The notes: generated by a model not told the origin, from the letters alone. A stretch of DNA of 64,000 bases from Sporosarcina quadrami (GCF_014836615.1 NZ_JACSQN010000002.1:1-64000), one strand, 5' to 3'; counted from the stretch's first letter, positions 32,867-42,872 are shown. A program made the numbers and translations.

Positions 32867-34354
32867 TTGAAACAGCAGAAAGAAACAAAACGGACATTTG
32901 TTCTCATAGCAGTTATGTTAGCCATGTTCGTTGGAGCAGTTGAGGCGACAATTGTATCGACTGCAATGCCGGCAATTGCTGCTGAGTTGGGTGGATTCTC
33001 CAGATATAGTTGGATATTTTCATCTTACTTGCTCATGAGTACAGTCACTGTGCTGATATATGGAAAATTGGCTGATGTATTTGGTCGAAAACCTGTATTT
33101 TTCTTTGGATTATCCGTGTTTTTAGTTGGTTCAATCCTTTGTGGTCTTGCAACATCCATGGAGATGTTAATTGTCTTCCGCTTAATCCAAGGTTTTGGTG
33201 CAGGCGCTGTCATGCCAATTGCGACGACAATTGTCGGAGATATTTATTCGACAGAAGAGAGAGCCAAAATTCAAGGATACTTGTCGAGTGTATGGGGTAT
33301 TTCAGCAGTTTCCGGACCGGTAATCGGAGGTTTGATTATTCAATTTATGGATTGGAAATATGTGTTTTGGGTTAACATTCCACTTGGTTTATTAGCAATG
33401 GCGGGAGTATTCTTTTTTCTCCGTGAACCTAAAATGAATCGTAAAGTGTCTCTAGATATAAAAGGTGCAGTGCTCCTGATGATTTCATTATCAGGATTTC
33501 TTTATTGGCTGGTTGAAGGTGGACAATTATTCGAACGTATATCGATCATAAGTTTTGCTATTATTGTACTAAGTATTTCGCTATTTATCTTATTTATCCT
33601 TGTGGAAAAAAGAGCAGAAGATCCGATGATGCCTTTTGCAATTTGGAAGAACCCGGTCATACTGTATGCCAATCTTGTTTCATTAACGACAGGCGTAATT
33701 TTAATTGGCGTATCTTCATATTTACCGACTTATGTCACTGGAGTTATGGAACAACCTGCTATTATAGCTGGTTTTACATTGACAGCAATGTCAATAGGCT
33801 GGCCTATTGCCTCCTCAGTTGCAGGGCATCTATTGATTAGATTTGGTCCTTACACAGTGTCGTTTACGGGTGGTTTGTCTTTGATCATCGGGGCTGTGTT
33901 ATTTGTCTTAATGAATGCAAGTTCAGGACCATTATGGGCAGCAATCTCCAGTTTTTTCATAGGAGTTGGAATGGGACTGACGAGTACATCATTCATTGTA
34001 ACGATACAAGGGAATGTAAGCCGAGAGCGACGCGGAGTGGCAACAGCCGCCAATATGTTCATGAGGAATTTCGGAAATACAATTGGCGCGGCAATATTTG
34101 GAGCAGTATTGAATGCAACGTTACTAGCCTTATTTAAGAAATCTGGTTTAGATTACAACGTAGATGACATTAATTCATTGTTAACTGAGGAAACTAGGAA
34201 TACGTTAATCGATGGTAAATCGGAATATTTACAATTTGCACTTGATAGTTCATTGCAATGGGTGTATTGGACAGTGTTGCTATTCGCGGTTATTAGTTTT
34301 CTGCTTATATTGCGTATTCCGAAAGGGAAGGTGGTTCAACATGACGACAACTGA
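32867..34354 (+). CDS. DHA2-family MFS drug/proton antiporter
   Basis: This 495-residue transporter has about 14 membrane helices and major-facilitator motifs GKLADVFGRKP (motif A), RLIQGFGAGAVMP (motif B) and GPVIGG (motif C). These place it in the EmrB/QacA (DHA2) multidrug group. It starts at TTG 32867 with AAAGGAG about 12 nt upstream, somewhat long spacing, but no better start exists before the first helix. The 3' end overlaps the start of ccpC by 14 nt, so the two are co-translated. The substrate cannot be predicted. In B. subtilis an MFS gene (ykuC) also lies in this neighbourhood. Confidence 0.88.
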   Translation: MKQQKETKRTFVLIAVMLAMFVGAVEATIVSTAMPAIAAELGGFSRYSWIFSSYLLMSTVTVLIYGKLADVFGRKPVFFFGLSVFLVGSILCGLATSMEMLIVFRLIQGFGAGAVMPIATTIVGDIYSTEERAKIQGYLSSVWGISAVSGPVIGGLIIQFMDWKYVFWVNIPLGLLAMAGVFFFLREPKMNRKVSLDIKGAVLLMISLSGFLYWLVEGGQLFERISIISFAIIVLSISLFILFILVEKRAEDPMMPFAIWKNPVILYANLVSLTTGVILIGVSSYLPTYVTGVMEQPAIIAGFTLTAMSIGWPIASSVAGHLLIRFGPYTVSFTGGLSLIIGAVLFVLMNASSGPLWAAISSFFIGVGMGLTSTSFIVTIQGNVSRERRGVATAANMFMRNFGNTIGAAIFGAVLNATLLALFKKSGLDYNVDDINSLLTEETRNTLIDGKSEYLQFALDSSLQWVYWTVLLFAVISFLLILRIPKGKVVQHDDN

Positions 34355-35231
34355 ACTGGAAATTATAAAAGCTTTAGCGGAAGAAGGAAATATGAGAAAA
34401 GCTTCTGAACGCTTATTTCTATCGCAACCAGCTTTATCCCAAAGGTTGCAGACAATTGAGAAAGACTGGGGTTCATTGTTATTCATCCGTTCTCAAAAAG
34501 GGTTGGAACCTACGCCAGCAGGTGAACTTGTAATTACGTATGCAAAAGAGACGATTCAGAGGAAAGAGGATACTGCTGAAATGATAGCATCTCTAGCGGA
34601 TAAAGTTCATGGGACACTGAAGATTGCTTGTGCATCCATTATAGGTCAAACATGGCTGCCGCAAGTTTTAAAGGAGTTTGTGAGAAGATATCCTGATGCT
34701 AAAATTTCGCTTATGACAGGGTGGAGCTCGGAAATTATGAAGGCGCTGTATGAAGGAGAGGCACATGTAGGAATTGTGCGCGGACAGGTTGATTGGAAAA
34801 GCAGTAAGACCTATTTGTTCAGGGACCGGTTGTATCTGGTTGATCAGGAAATCACTTCCATAGATGAGTTGAAACATACAAAACGTCCATTCATCCAGTT
34901 TAAAAGTGATTCAAATTACTATATGGAAATCCAACGGTGGTGGCACCGTCATTTTTCACAGTATCCTGGCAGGCAAATTACAGTCGATCAGATTGAAACG
35001 TGCAAACAGTTAGCACTAAATGGAATTGGATATGCAATACTACCGAATATCACGCTGGCGGGGGATGAAAAAGTGAATAAAATCCCCTTGCTTAATAGTG
35101 AAGAAGAGTTCGAATTGACACGTGATACATGGTTGATAGGATATGATTCAACTTTTGCTTTAAAACAAGTAAGCGCTTTTACAGAAGTCGTCAATATATA
35201 TGCAGAAAAGCTCAGAAAAGAATCTGAATAG
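34341..35231 (+). CDS. ccpC: LysR-type regulator CcpC
   Basis: This 296-residue LysR-type regulator has an N-terminal HTH (MRKASERLFLSQPALSQRLQ) and a ligand-binding domain. Long stretches match B. subtilis CcpC: ASIIGQTWLPQVLKEFV, ISLMTGWSSE, RPFIQFKSDSNYY and VDQIETCKQLALNGIGYAILP. CcpC represses the citrate-branch genes citB and citZ and senses citrate. ATG 34341 has a GGGAAGGTGG SD and lies inside the end of the MFS gene. The region CTGWSS-type pocket residues are retained, so the regulator should be functional. No citB or citZ is in the window. Confidence 0.92.
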   Translation: MTTTELEIIKALAEEGNMRKASERLFLSQPALSQRLQTIEKDWGSLLFIRSQKGLEPTPAGELVITYAKETIQRKEDTAEMIASLADKVHGTLKIACASIIGQTWLPQVLKEFVRRYPDAKISLMTGWSSEIMKALYEGEAHVGIVRGQVDWKSSKTYLFRDRLYLVDQEITSIDELKHTKRPFIQFKSDSNYYMEIQRWWHRHFSQYPGRQITVDQIETCKQLALNGIGYAILPNITLAGDEKVNKIPLLNSEEEFELTRDTWLIGYDSTFALKQVSAFTEVVNIYAEKLRKESE

Positions 35232-35312
35232 GCAGGAACTTTACTTGCTTAATAACGTACTAATTATGTAAGGTTTACAGAACTTGGCGAGAGCTAATAG
35301 GGGGATTGTGTA

Positions 35313-37730
35313 ATGTGGAAGAAACAGTTGGGAATAATTATAGCACTTTTTGTAGTATGTATATTCCTACCGACTGTCCATGCTTCGGCTGATTCTGCAC
35401 TGAATGTGAAAGTGACTGCCGGATTTGATGGTAAAGCCAAATATGGTAAAGGCGCGCCAATAACAGTGGAAGTTGAAAACAAGGGAACTTCATCGTTTAG
35501 CGGTGATATGGTCATTGACACGCAGCAGACGTATGAATCTGGTGTAGGTGAAGTATTCCCATTGGAACTTGAGGCAGGGGAAACAAAAACAATTACTTTC
35601 ATTGTGCCGAAGATGTTCGATTTCAATATGTACGGTATGAATACAAAGTCGATATATTTTTACGAAGGTGGTTGGAAAAACGGAAAAGAAATTAAGCATA
35701 AAGGTGCGCAACAAATTACGGTTGCGATGTATCATGATGACACGAAAATCATTACAGCATTCACTGATAACATCGATAGACTCTCATTATTAAAGAGTGC
35801 TAGATTAGCGAATCATGGGAATTTGCAAATCATTGATGCCTCCAAAATCTCTTCGGTTAAGTTGCCAGATGAAGCATCAGGTTGGGGACCAACAGACATC
35901 ATTGTCATTGATGAATATCCAATAGCAGACTTAACTTCAGCTGAGCAGGAAGCTCTACTCAATTGGGTACGTGCAGGGGGAATGCTGATTGTTGGTGGAT
36001 CAGACGATGTAATGACAGAAACGGGAACTTTTGGCGAATCACTTCCATTAACGCTTGGTGAAAGAAAAACAGTAAGTGGAGAAGTTTTCAATGAATGGAT
36101 TGGCGGCGAAACTTTTGATAAAGAAGTGACAGTTGCAAAGTCGACATTAAACAATGACTCGCACATCATTTATGTAGCTGGTGAAGATATTCTAGCGGCA
36201 TCTAAACAGCTTGGAAAAGGTTTTGTCATTCAGACTTCTTTTTCATTGGGGGATGAGCCGTTTTCGAAAATGGCAGGCGCATCGAAAGTTTGGAGTAAAG
36301 TAATAGATGCGGCAGATCAGCAACGAATGTCGTCAGGTATGACTCCATACTATGATGAACCGATGGAAGCGTTAACTTGGACAATTGGAAACCCTAACGA
36401 ACTATTTCCATCATTTAAAGTATCTGCACCATTTATATTTGGAGTAATTATTATCTATATCATTTTAATAATACCTATTTTATATTTCATTCTAAAACGG
36501 AAAGACAAACGCGAACATGCGTGGTGGATCATTCCTGTTATAGCTATAACAGTTTCGCTTTTCATCTTCTCCTATGGTGCTAAAGACAGAATTGGGAAAG
36601 CTCAACTACAACAGACATCCGTTTTTGATGTAGATCAGGACGGAACTCTATCAGGTTATTTTGTTGAATCGGTTTTGACGAACAAAGCCGGAGATTTCCT
36701 GTTTTCAGTTCCTAAAGGAGTAACAATATCTACATACACACCATACTCATCTGGTCTGTTCGGCACTTCACAGTCGAACTCAAGCGCGCATAAAAAAGCA
36801 ATCATTGAACGAGATGCTGCAGGATCGAAGTTGTATTTGCGAGACATCGGTTATTGGAACGTAGCGACAGTGTATGGGCAAGCGACGGTTGAAAATGTCG
36901 GAACTTATAAAGTGGATTTATCTGTGAAGGATAAAAAATTGACGGGGGAAGTGACAAACAATTTCCCGTTTCAGCTAAAAGATGTATCCATTTGGTCTGG
37001 TGCGAAACAAATTGTATTAGGAGACCTTGGACCAGGCGAAACGTTAAAAGTGGATGAAACATTGAAAACATCAAGTTTAGTTAGAAAACAACCGACAAAC
37101 TCGATGTATATGGGTCAGAATCCATCATCTACAGATGATTTGATGAAAATGAGGAAAGAAGGAATCATTAGTTTCTCTGGAAACAATATGAACAATCATA
37201 TGAAACCTACAATTATCGGCTATACAGATTCACAAATTGCTCCGCTTGAAATGGAAGGATCCAAAGCATCTATGGATTCATTGACTATGGTTTCTCAAGC
37301 TTTCAGTCCAGTTGTTGAATTTAGTGGCGATATGACAATCGACTCAGAAATGATGACATTGAACCTGATGTCAGAAAAGAATAATATTCAAGCGCATACT
37401 TCGGATTATCAAGGAAATATATATTATTTTGATGAAGATACCTATATACAAACGTGGACTGTACCAGATGATTTATTGAAGCAAGTAAGCAAATGGAAAT
37501 CAATTGATATTTCTAAAATACAAAAAACAATTTATGATGTGAGTATTTTAAATAACCAAACAGGTGAATATGAGCAATTAGCATCTGAAAGAAAACTATC
37601 AATCGATTCAGCCGGTCCTTATTTGACAGATGAGGGAACGCTTAGTTTACGGTTAGAATTCATTAACAACCAATATGGAAGTGAAGCTCAACCACCAGAA
37701 ATCAAGCTTCATGGTGAGGTGAAAAAATGA
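35313..37730 (+). CDS. large exported/membrane protein heading an ABC-MoxR-VWA operon
   Basis: I do not recognise this 805-residue protein. It has a Sec signal peptide (about 1-27, ending HASA) and an extracellular beta-rich region beginning with an NEW3-like segment (APITVEVENKGTSSFSGDM). A GATase-like domain follows (about 170-320, with IIVIDEYP, GGMLIVGGSDD and the like). Two helices at about 372-394 and 404-421 precede a long extracellular C-terminal region. It heads an operon with ABC-2 transporter, MoxR, DUF58 and VWA genes, and its stop overlaps the ABC ATPase start (ATGA). It probably forms the external part of the transporter or its envelope substrate; that is inference. Confidence 0.75.
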   Translation: MWKKQLGIIIALFVVCIFLPTVHASADSALNVKVTAGFDGKAKYGKGAPITVEVENKGTSSFSGDMVIDTQQTYESGVGEVFPLELEAGETKTITFIVPKMFDFNMYGMNTKSIYFYEGGWKNGKEIKHKGAQQITVAMYHDDTKIITAFTDNIDRLSLLKSARLANHGNLQIIDASKISSVKLPDEASGWGPTDIIVIDEYPIADLTSAEQEALLNWVRAGGMLIVGGSDDVMTETGTFGESLPLTLGERKTVSGEVFNEWIGGETFDKEVTVAKSTLNNDSHIIYVAGEDILAASKQLGKGFVIQTSFSLGDEPFSKMAGASKVWSKVIDAADQQRMSSGMTPYYDEPMEALTWTIGNPNELFPSFKVSAPFIFGVIIIYIILIIPILYFILKRKDKREHAWWIIPVIAITVSLFIFSYGAKDRIGKAQLQQTSVFDVDQDGTLSGYFVESVLTNKAGDFLFSVPKGVTISTYTPYSSGLFGTSQSNSSAHKKAIIERDAAGSKLYLRDIGYWNVATVYGQATVENVGTYKVDLSVKDKKLTGEVTNNFPFQLKDVSIWSGAKQIVLGDLGPGETLKVDETLKTSSLVRKQPTNSMYMGQNPSSTDDLMKMRKEGIISFSGNNMNNHMKPTIIGYTDSQIAPLEMEGSKASMDSLTMVSQAFSPVVEFSGDMTIDSEMMTLNLMSEKNNIQAHTSDYQGNIYYFDEDTYIQTWTVPDDLLKQVSKWKSIDISKIQKTIYDVSILNNQTGEYEQLASERKLSIDSAGPYLTDEGTLSLRLEFINNQYGSEAQPPEIKLHGEVKK

Positions 37731-38653
37731 TTGAAATTACTGGGTTGACAAAAAAGTACGGGCAGTTCACTGCTCTAGATAATTTGAACTTGACATTGGA
37801 TGAAGGAACAGTGTTCGGATTTGTCGGAGCAAATGGTGCAGGTAAATCGACAACTTTTCTCATAGTATCCACTTTGCTACAAGCTACTTCTGGTGATGTG
37901 CGCATTAATGGGATTAGTGTTAGAGAAAAACCAGCTGAAATCCGGAAAATGATTGGCTATATGCCGGACTTTTTTGGAGTGTATGATCAGTTGAAGGCGG
38001 ATGAGTACCTGGACTTCTATGGTGCTAGTTATGGCATTCCTGAAGCAGAACGGAAAAAATTAATCCCTCAACTGCTTGAATTAGTAAATCTAACACATAA
38101 GCGTTATGCGTATGTTGACTTGTTATCAAGAGGGATGAAGCAACGCCTATGTTTAGCAAGAAGTTTAATACATGACCCTAAAGTTCTCATTTTGGATGAG
38201 CCTGCTTCTGGTTTGGATCCACGGGCAAGAGTGGAAATGCGGGATATTTTAAAAACGCTTAAAAGCATGGGTAAGACAATATTGATCTCATCACATATCC
38301 TTCCTGAACTGGCAGAGATGTGTGATGAGATTGGTGTAATTGACAATGGGAAATTGATTGCTCATGGATCGGTTGCAGAAATTCAAAAAAAGTTACAAGG
38401 TGAAAAGGTAATTACAGTCCGTTTGGCAGGAGAAGCAGTTCGTCATGTTGACTTTTTTGAAGAGCAACCATTCGTTACAAATATCGAACTCCCATCAGAC
38501 GATGAACTTTCCTTTACGTATAGAGGTAGTGACGAGCAGCAAATTTCTATGCTGAAAAGTGCAATGAATAATGATCTGCCTGTCGTTTCTTTTAATGAAC
38601 ACGTAACTGATTTAGAAGATATCTTTATGGAAATCACGAAAGGAGCCGACTGA
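37727..38653 (+). CDS. ABC transporter ATP-binding protein
   Basis: This 308-residue ABC ATPase has Walker A GANGAGKST, a Q-loop region (GYMPDFFGVYDQL), the signature LSRGMKQR (a Ser-Arg-Gly variant of LSGGQ), Walker B VLILDEPASGLDP and the switch His in ISSHIL. A C-terminal 80-residue regulatory tail is present, as in ABC-2 exporters (CcmA/NatA/YxlF class). It overlaps the preceding gene by 4 nt and lies 2 nt before the permease gene, so the three are translationally coupled. The substrate is unknown. Confidence 0.92.
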   Translation: MIEITGLTKKYGQFTALDNLNLTLDEGTVFGFVGANGAGKSTTFLIVSTLLQATSGDVRINGISVREKPAEIRKMIGYMPDFFGVYDQLKADEYLDFYGASYGIPEAERKKLIPQLLELVNLTHKRYAYVDLLSRGMKQRLCLARSLIHDPKVLILDEPASGLDPRARVEMRDILKTLKSMGKTILISSHILPELAEMCDEIGVIDNGKLIAHGSVAEIQKKLQGEKVITVRLAGEAVRHVDFFEEQPFVTNIELPSDDELSFTYRGSDEQQISMLKSAMNNDLPVVSFNEHVTDLEDIFMEITKGAD

Positions 38654-38655
38654 CT

Positions 38656-39498
38656 ATGAATTTTTCAAATCCGGTTCTTTCAAAAGAACTAAAGTTAAGG
38701 TTTCGGTCATTTAAAGGCTTCAATGGAATACTATTCTTTTTACTTGCAATGTGTATATTTGTATTCGGTTATATTTTTCTGACCGTCAATCTTGGTGGGA
38801 ATTCTTATTTTAGACCGAGCCAAAGTTTTGTTCTGTTTGCTTTTCTGTCATTCATCCAACTCGGATTAGTGTTATTTACCGCTCCCGGACTAACAGCTGG
38901 TTCAATTAGCTCGGAAAGGGAAAAGCAAACTTTGCCGATACTATTGACAACATCTCAAAGTTCTTTTCAGATTATTTCCGGAAAGTTACTTTCTTCTGTT
39001 GCATTCCTTTTGCTTCTAATTGTGGCGGGACTGCCGGTCTATAGCCTTGTCTTCCTATTTGGTGGCATTTCACCATGGGATTTCGTGAAAATCCTTGTCT
39101 TTCTTTTTGTCACGTTATTAGCGGTAGGAAGTATTGGAATTATGTTTTCAACATTAATCAGAAGGACAATTGTATCGATGATTGCGACATACGGAACGAT
39201 GCTCTTCTTATCCGTTGTAACGGGTTTTCTATTTATCATAACGATGCAAGTGAAAATGTTCAGTCAGATGGGGACTGTTACTAGTCCTTCATACTTAGGT
39301 CATTTCTTGGCATCTATAAATCCAGCCGTATTATTTGCAACTTTTTTATCGCCCGAACTAAACCGAACATTGTCAGAAACGACACTTATCGATTTCCCAA
39401 TTTGGGCGGGTTATCTACTATTTTATGTTTTACTATCGATAGTTTCTATTTTCATTGCAGTGAAGAAATTACGTGTGAATATGAGACGTCATAAGTGA
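38656..39498 (+). CDS. ABC-2 type permease
   Basis: This 280-residue membrane protein has six helices in ABC-2 permease arrangement. The characteristic cytosolic coupling segment LTAGSISSEREKQTLPILLTT precedes helix 3. It partners with the ATPase encoded 2 nt upstream. Permeases of this type export polysaccharides, peptides or drugs, or act as mechanotransmission machines without a transported substrate. The VWA/MoxR context does not point to a known substrate. An SD (AAAGGAG) precedes the ATG. Confidence 0.88.
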   Translation: MNFSNPVLSKELKLRFRSFKGFNGILFFLLAMCIFVFGYIFLTVNLGGNSYFRPSQSFVLFAFLSFIQLGLVLFTAPGLTAGSISSEREKQTLPILLTTSQSSFQIISGKLLSSVAFLLLLIVAGLPVYSLVFLFGGISPWDFVKILVFLFVTLLAVGSIGIMFSTLIRRTIVSMIATYGTMLFLSVVTGFLFIITMQVKMFSQMGTVTSPSYLGHFLASINPAVLFATFLSPELNRTLSETTLIDFPIWAGYLLFYVLLSIVSIFIAVKKLRVNMRRHK

Positions 39499-39511
39499 GG
39501 AGGTGTCAAGT

Positions 39512-40972
39512 ATGGAACGGAAAATGCCATTACACCACTATTTAATTAAAACACTTAGAGCGTTGCGCTTTGAACAATCGATTTATAAACTTCAAACAGG
39601 CTTGTTCTTTGCCGCTCTCTTATATGCTTTGTTGCTTGCCGCATCCAGACTTTTCGTCTTGCCTTACTACGATTTGATTGCATTATGGGCAGGAGTCGCC
39701 ACTCTTTTACTGACGATAAGCGTTATTTTCATAAAACGAACAAGAAAAGAAGAAGCACTCTGGCAGTTGGATCAATACTTACCTGATAATCTGCTCGTGA
39801 CGGCAATGGATCCTGGAGTTAGGAAAAGCGAATTTGCAAATGCAATCGAGCGGCATGCAGTGAAAAATATAGGTGGCGCTTATTTACAATTCAAGAAACG
39901 AAAGAAGAATTTTGTTAATGGGAAAATGCTAATTAGTTTTATTGTTTTATTCGGCTTTTCAACATTTCTTTTTATGTTTCCTTCAGCAACACAGGAGGAA
40001 GCACAAACCATTGTAAAAGAGAAAGAAATTGCAGAAGAACTGAAGAAAGAAGTTCAACAACTGGCACAGAAAGAAAAAAATCCTGAGTTGCAAAAAGAGC
40101 TTATTGAGCTTGCCGAGAAACTTAAGGACACTGCAACGACCGAACAACTTTTGAAGGAATTAGTGAAGAAGCAAAAAGAATTCAAACTGAAAGAACAACG
40201 ACTGGCGGAAAAGAAAAAAGATGACGCTGCTAGTTTAAGCGACGAGGAAGAGGATCAGTTGGCTCAATTGCAACCCCTTGCAGATAAGTTAGCCCAGCAA
40301 GCTGGAAAAACGCAAAGTGCTTTGAATAAAATCGGTAAAGCGCCATCCTTGCCTGCATTAGCTAGCGCAGGGAATAAAAATCCGAGTGGAAATGCACTGC
40401 AAGGTTCTACTGGAAAGCCTGGAAGTGGTCAAAATCCTTCTGGTGAACAAGGGCAAGGTCAGGGAGAGAACAAAGGCGAAGGCCAAGGAGATGGCCAAGG
40501 TCAAGGCGAAGGTCAAGGGCAAGGTCAAGGGCAAGGTCAAGGGCAAGGCGAAGGTCAAGGACAAGGTCAAGGCCAAGGCCAAGGCCAAGGCGAAGGGCAA
40601 GGTCAAGGTCAAGGCCAAGGTCAAGGCGAAGGTCAAGGGCAAGGTCAAGGTCAAGGTCAAGGGTCAGGTCAAGGTCAAGGTCAAGGGTCAGGTCAGGGCC
40701 AAGGATCTGGTAAAGGCGGTCGAGATCTCCTTTCCATTCCTGTCGATAGGATTGGTACACCTGGAGATCCTTCGATTGTTGGAGGCGAACTCGGTGAAGG
40801 TGAATTCATCGAAGAAAATGAGCGTGAAGGATTGACAGAGCGTGGAACGATAAAACCATACAAAGAAGTCGTGGGCACGTATAAAGATGCCTATCTAAAA
40901 GGCGCCGATAAAATGAAGTTGCCTCCAGATCTTCAACGGGTTTTATCTGATTATTTCTCGTCAATTGAATAA
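39512..40972 (+). CDS. membrane protein with coiled coil and Gly-Gln repeat
   Basis: This 486-residue protein has two N-terminal helices (about 30-75), a third at about 145-165, and a Lys/Glu-rich coiled coil (about 170-260). A low-complexity GQ/GE/GS region follows (about 313-400) and then a conserved-looking C-terminal domain (about 405-486, GTPGDPSIVGGELGEGEFIEE to LPPDLQRVLSDYF). The general layout resembles DUF4175-like proteins found beside MoxR/BatA genes, but the match is by layout only. ATG 39512 was chosen because AGGAGG is 8 nt upstream; the GTG at 39503 overlaps it. The repeat may be a flexible periplasm-like spacer. Confidence 0.78.
   Translation: MERKMPLHHYLIKTLRALRFEQSIYKLQTGLFFAALLYALLLAASRLFVLPYYDLIALWAGVATLLLTISVIFIKRTRKEEALWQLDQYLPDNLLVTAMDPGVRKSEFANAIERHAVKNIGGAYLQFKKRKKNFVNGKMLISFIVLFGFSTFLFMFPSATQEEAQTIVKEKEIAEELKKEVQQLAQKEKNPELQKELIELAEKLKDTATTEQLLKELVKKQKEFKLKEQRLAEKKKDDAASLSDEEEDQLAQLQPLADKLAQQAGKTQSALNKIGKAPSLPALASAGNKNPSGNALQGSTGKPGSGQNPSGEQGQGQGENKGEGQGDGQGQGEGQGQGQGQGQGQGEGQGQGQGQGQGQGEGQGQGQGQGQGEGQGQGQGQGQGSGQGQGQGSGQGQGSGKGGRDLLSIPVDRIGTPGDPSIVGGELGEGEFIEENEREGLTERGTIKPYKEVVGTYKDAYLKGADKMKLPPDLQRVLSDYFSSIE
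40448..40713 (+). repeat. GGTCAAGGGCAA-type coding repeat (poly Gly-Gln)
   Basis: About 265 bp of 6-bp units (GGTCAA, GGGCAA, GGCCAA, with GGCGAA and GGGTCA variants) encode a nearly pure Gly-Gln/Glu/Ser tract. Synonymous third positions vary, so the protein repeat seems to be kept by selection. It creates long open antisense frames that are artefacts. It is a hotspot for slippage and copy-number change. Confidence 0.9.
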
Positions 40973-40993
40973 TTTTTGATAGGAGATGGGAAT

Positions 40994-41986
40994 ATGTCAT
41001 TTTCACCTGAACAATTTGAAGAAATGAGCAAAAAGCTTGCTGAGGTGCGAAACGAAATCGGAAAATTTATCGTAGGGCAAGAGGAAGCCGTAGAGTTCTC
41101 CATCTACTCGATACTAGCGGATGGTCATGCATTACTAGAAGGACTTCCAGGGTTAGGTAAAACGATGTTAATCAGAACAATATCGGAAGTGTTGGATTTG
41201 TCTTTTTCTCGTATTCAGTTCACACCGGATCTTATGCCGGCCGATATAACTGGAACAAGTATTTTAGAGCGTTCTCCAGAAGGTATCCAAAAATTTGTTT
41301 TCAAAGAAGGACCGATATTCAGTCAGATGGTATTAGCGGATGAGATTAACCGTGCGACACCAAAAACGCAAAGTGCCTTGCTGGAAGCGATGGGCGAAAA
41401 AACCGTGACTGTCCTAGGAGAAACACGTAAGATGGCTAAACCATTTTTCGTGTTGGCAACCCAAAATCCAATCGAAATGGAAGGTACGTATCCGTTGCCA
41501 GAAGCACAGATGGACCGGTTTGTATGTAAAGTTCTATTGCCTTATCCTTCTAAGGAAGAATTGAAGCAAATAATGATTAGGACAACTGGCCCGAATTCCA
41601 TTCCAATCCAGAAAGTGATGGATACTAGAACAATTATTGAGGCACAGGAAATGGCGAAAACGGTCGTCATTGCGGATGAAATGATGGACTATGCCGTTGA
41701 TCTAGTTGCAGCAACTCATCATAAAGCAGAGACGGGAGATACATGGACCCAATATGTCCAATATGGCAGCGGACCGCGAGGCTTACAATCAATCATCCGA
41801 TTGGCGAAAGCGAGAGCTCTTATGGCTGGACGTTTCCATGTGTCAATTGCTGATATTAAGACAGTTGCTAAGCCTGCACTGAGACACCGTATTCTCATTA
41901 ATTATGAAGGGGAAGCGGAAGGGGTAGATGTGGATAAGCTCATTGATAAATTAGTAGAAGAGATTCGCCAAGGGGCGTCTATCTGA
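40994..41986 (+). CDS. MoxR-family AAA+ ATPase (second MoxR locus)
   Basis: This 330-residue MoxR ATPase has Walker A GLPGLGKT near residue 53, Walker B VLADEINRA, sensor 1 ATQNPIEMEGTYPLPEAQMDRF and the lid motif GSGPRGLQSIIRLAKARAL. It is closer to the classical MoxR/YeaC type than the ATPase at 22.6 kb. ATG 40994 is preceded by GGAG and GGGA purines. Its stop overlaps the DUF58 start by 1 nt (TGATG), so the pair is co-translated. It probably acts on the DUF58/VWA proteins encoded next to it. Confidence 0.92.
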   Translation: MSFSPEQFEEMSKKLAEVRNEIGKFIVGQEEAVEFSIYSILADGHALLEGLPGLGKTMLIRTISEVLDLSFSRIQFTPDLMPADITGTSILERSPEGIQKFVFKEGPIFSQMVLADEINRATPKTQSALLEAMGEKTVTVLGETRKMAKPFFVLATQNPIEMEGTYPLPEAQMDRFVCKVLLPYPSKEELKQIMIRTTGPNSIPIQKVMDTRTIIEAQEMAKTVVIADEMMDYAVDLVAATHHKAETGDTWTQYVQYGSGPRGLQSIIRLAKARALMAGRFHVSIADIKTVAKPALRHRILINYEGEAEGVDVDKLIDKLVEEIRQGASI

Positions 41987-42858
41987 TGACAGAAGAACTG
42001 TTTCCCGATCGGTTGACGAAGAGGCTTGGAGCCTTATCGATTTCAACACGGTCTAGACGTCTCGGTCAGCATAAAGGAACACATCGATCTAGCAAAACTG
42101 GAACTTCTTTGGACTTTTCTGATTTCCGGGAATATCATCCCGGTGACGATCTGCGGCATATCGATTGGAATGTGTTTGCGCGTACAGATAAGCCGTTCAT
42201 TAAACAATTCCTAGATGAACAGGAAATGCGAATACATATATTGCTCGATTCCACGAAATCGATGGGTACAGATGGAAAATGGAAGTTTGCACGCCAACTT
42301 GCCATTGGGCTTGGTCAGGTTGCATTAAAAAGTGGGGATACTGTATCCTTTTCAACTTGGACTGCAGAACAGAATTACTTCTTCAGAAAGAAAGGCGTTT
42401 TGCACCGCGCTTCTTTCAAGAAGTTTATCTCTAAATTAGAACAACCAGCATCTGATACGGGTTTTGCAGAACAAGCGCTACGTCACATTCCAAAAGCTGT
42501 TACTGTCCTATTTATAATTACAGATGGACTTGAGGAGTTGAGGAAATGGGAAACCTTGTTTAAAAGGATGCCTGGTATTTGTAAAGATATACGTTTGATT
42601 ACGGTACATTCTCCGGCAGAAGAACTTCCTCTTTACGAAGGGGATATGCGGCTTATCGATGTCGAAAATGAGGCAGCTGTTGAAGTGTCGATGACTAGAC
42701 GCGTTATGCAAGATTATAGTGAAAAGAAAAACAGACATGAAGCTGAATTAAGAGCATTAGCAAACAAATTCGGCATACAGCTTATGCGAACGGAAGTATC
42801 AGACGGCGCAATGGATGTGTTTACTAGACAAATGCGTCATAGCGGATGGCTACGTTGA
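41986..42858 (+). CDS. DUF58-domain protein (soluble type)
   Basis: This 290-residue DUF58 protein has no membrane helix. The motif FREYHPGDDLRHIDWNVFARTDKPFIKQF near residues 45-75 is the DUF58 hallmark. A VWA-like MIDAS strand ILLDSTKSMG follows at about 88. It is a cytosolic partner of MoxR, unlike the membrane DUF58 protein at 23.5 kb. Translation is coupled to the MoxR gene through the TGATG junction. Confidence 0.9.
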   Translation: MTEELFPDRLTKRLGALSISTRSRRLGQHKGTHRSSKTGTSLDFSDFREYHPGDDLRHIDWNVFARTDKPFIKQFLDEQEMRIHILLDSTKSMGTDGKWKFARQLAIGLGQVALKSGDTVSFSTWTAEQNYFFRKKGVLHRASFKKFISKLEQPASDTGFAEQALRHIPKAVTVLFIITDGLEELRKWETLFKRMPGICKDIRLITVHSPAEELPLYEGDMRLIDVENEAAVEVSMTRRVMQDYSEKKNRHEAELRALANKFGIQLMRTEVSDGAMDVFTRQMRHSGWLR

Positions 42859-42872
42859 TAGGAGGCGGCTAA

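Noticed and set aside
40358-40835. Three long alternative-frame ORFs across the Gly-Gln repeat
   Set aside because: Products of a 6-bp repeat being open in several frames; the real gene is the frame with SD, membrane helices and a conserved C-terminus.
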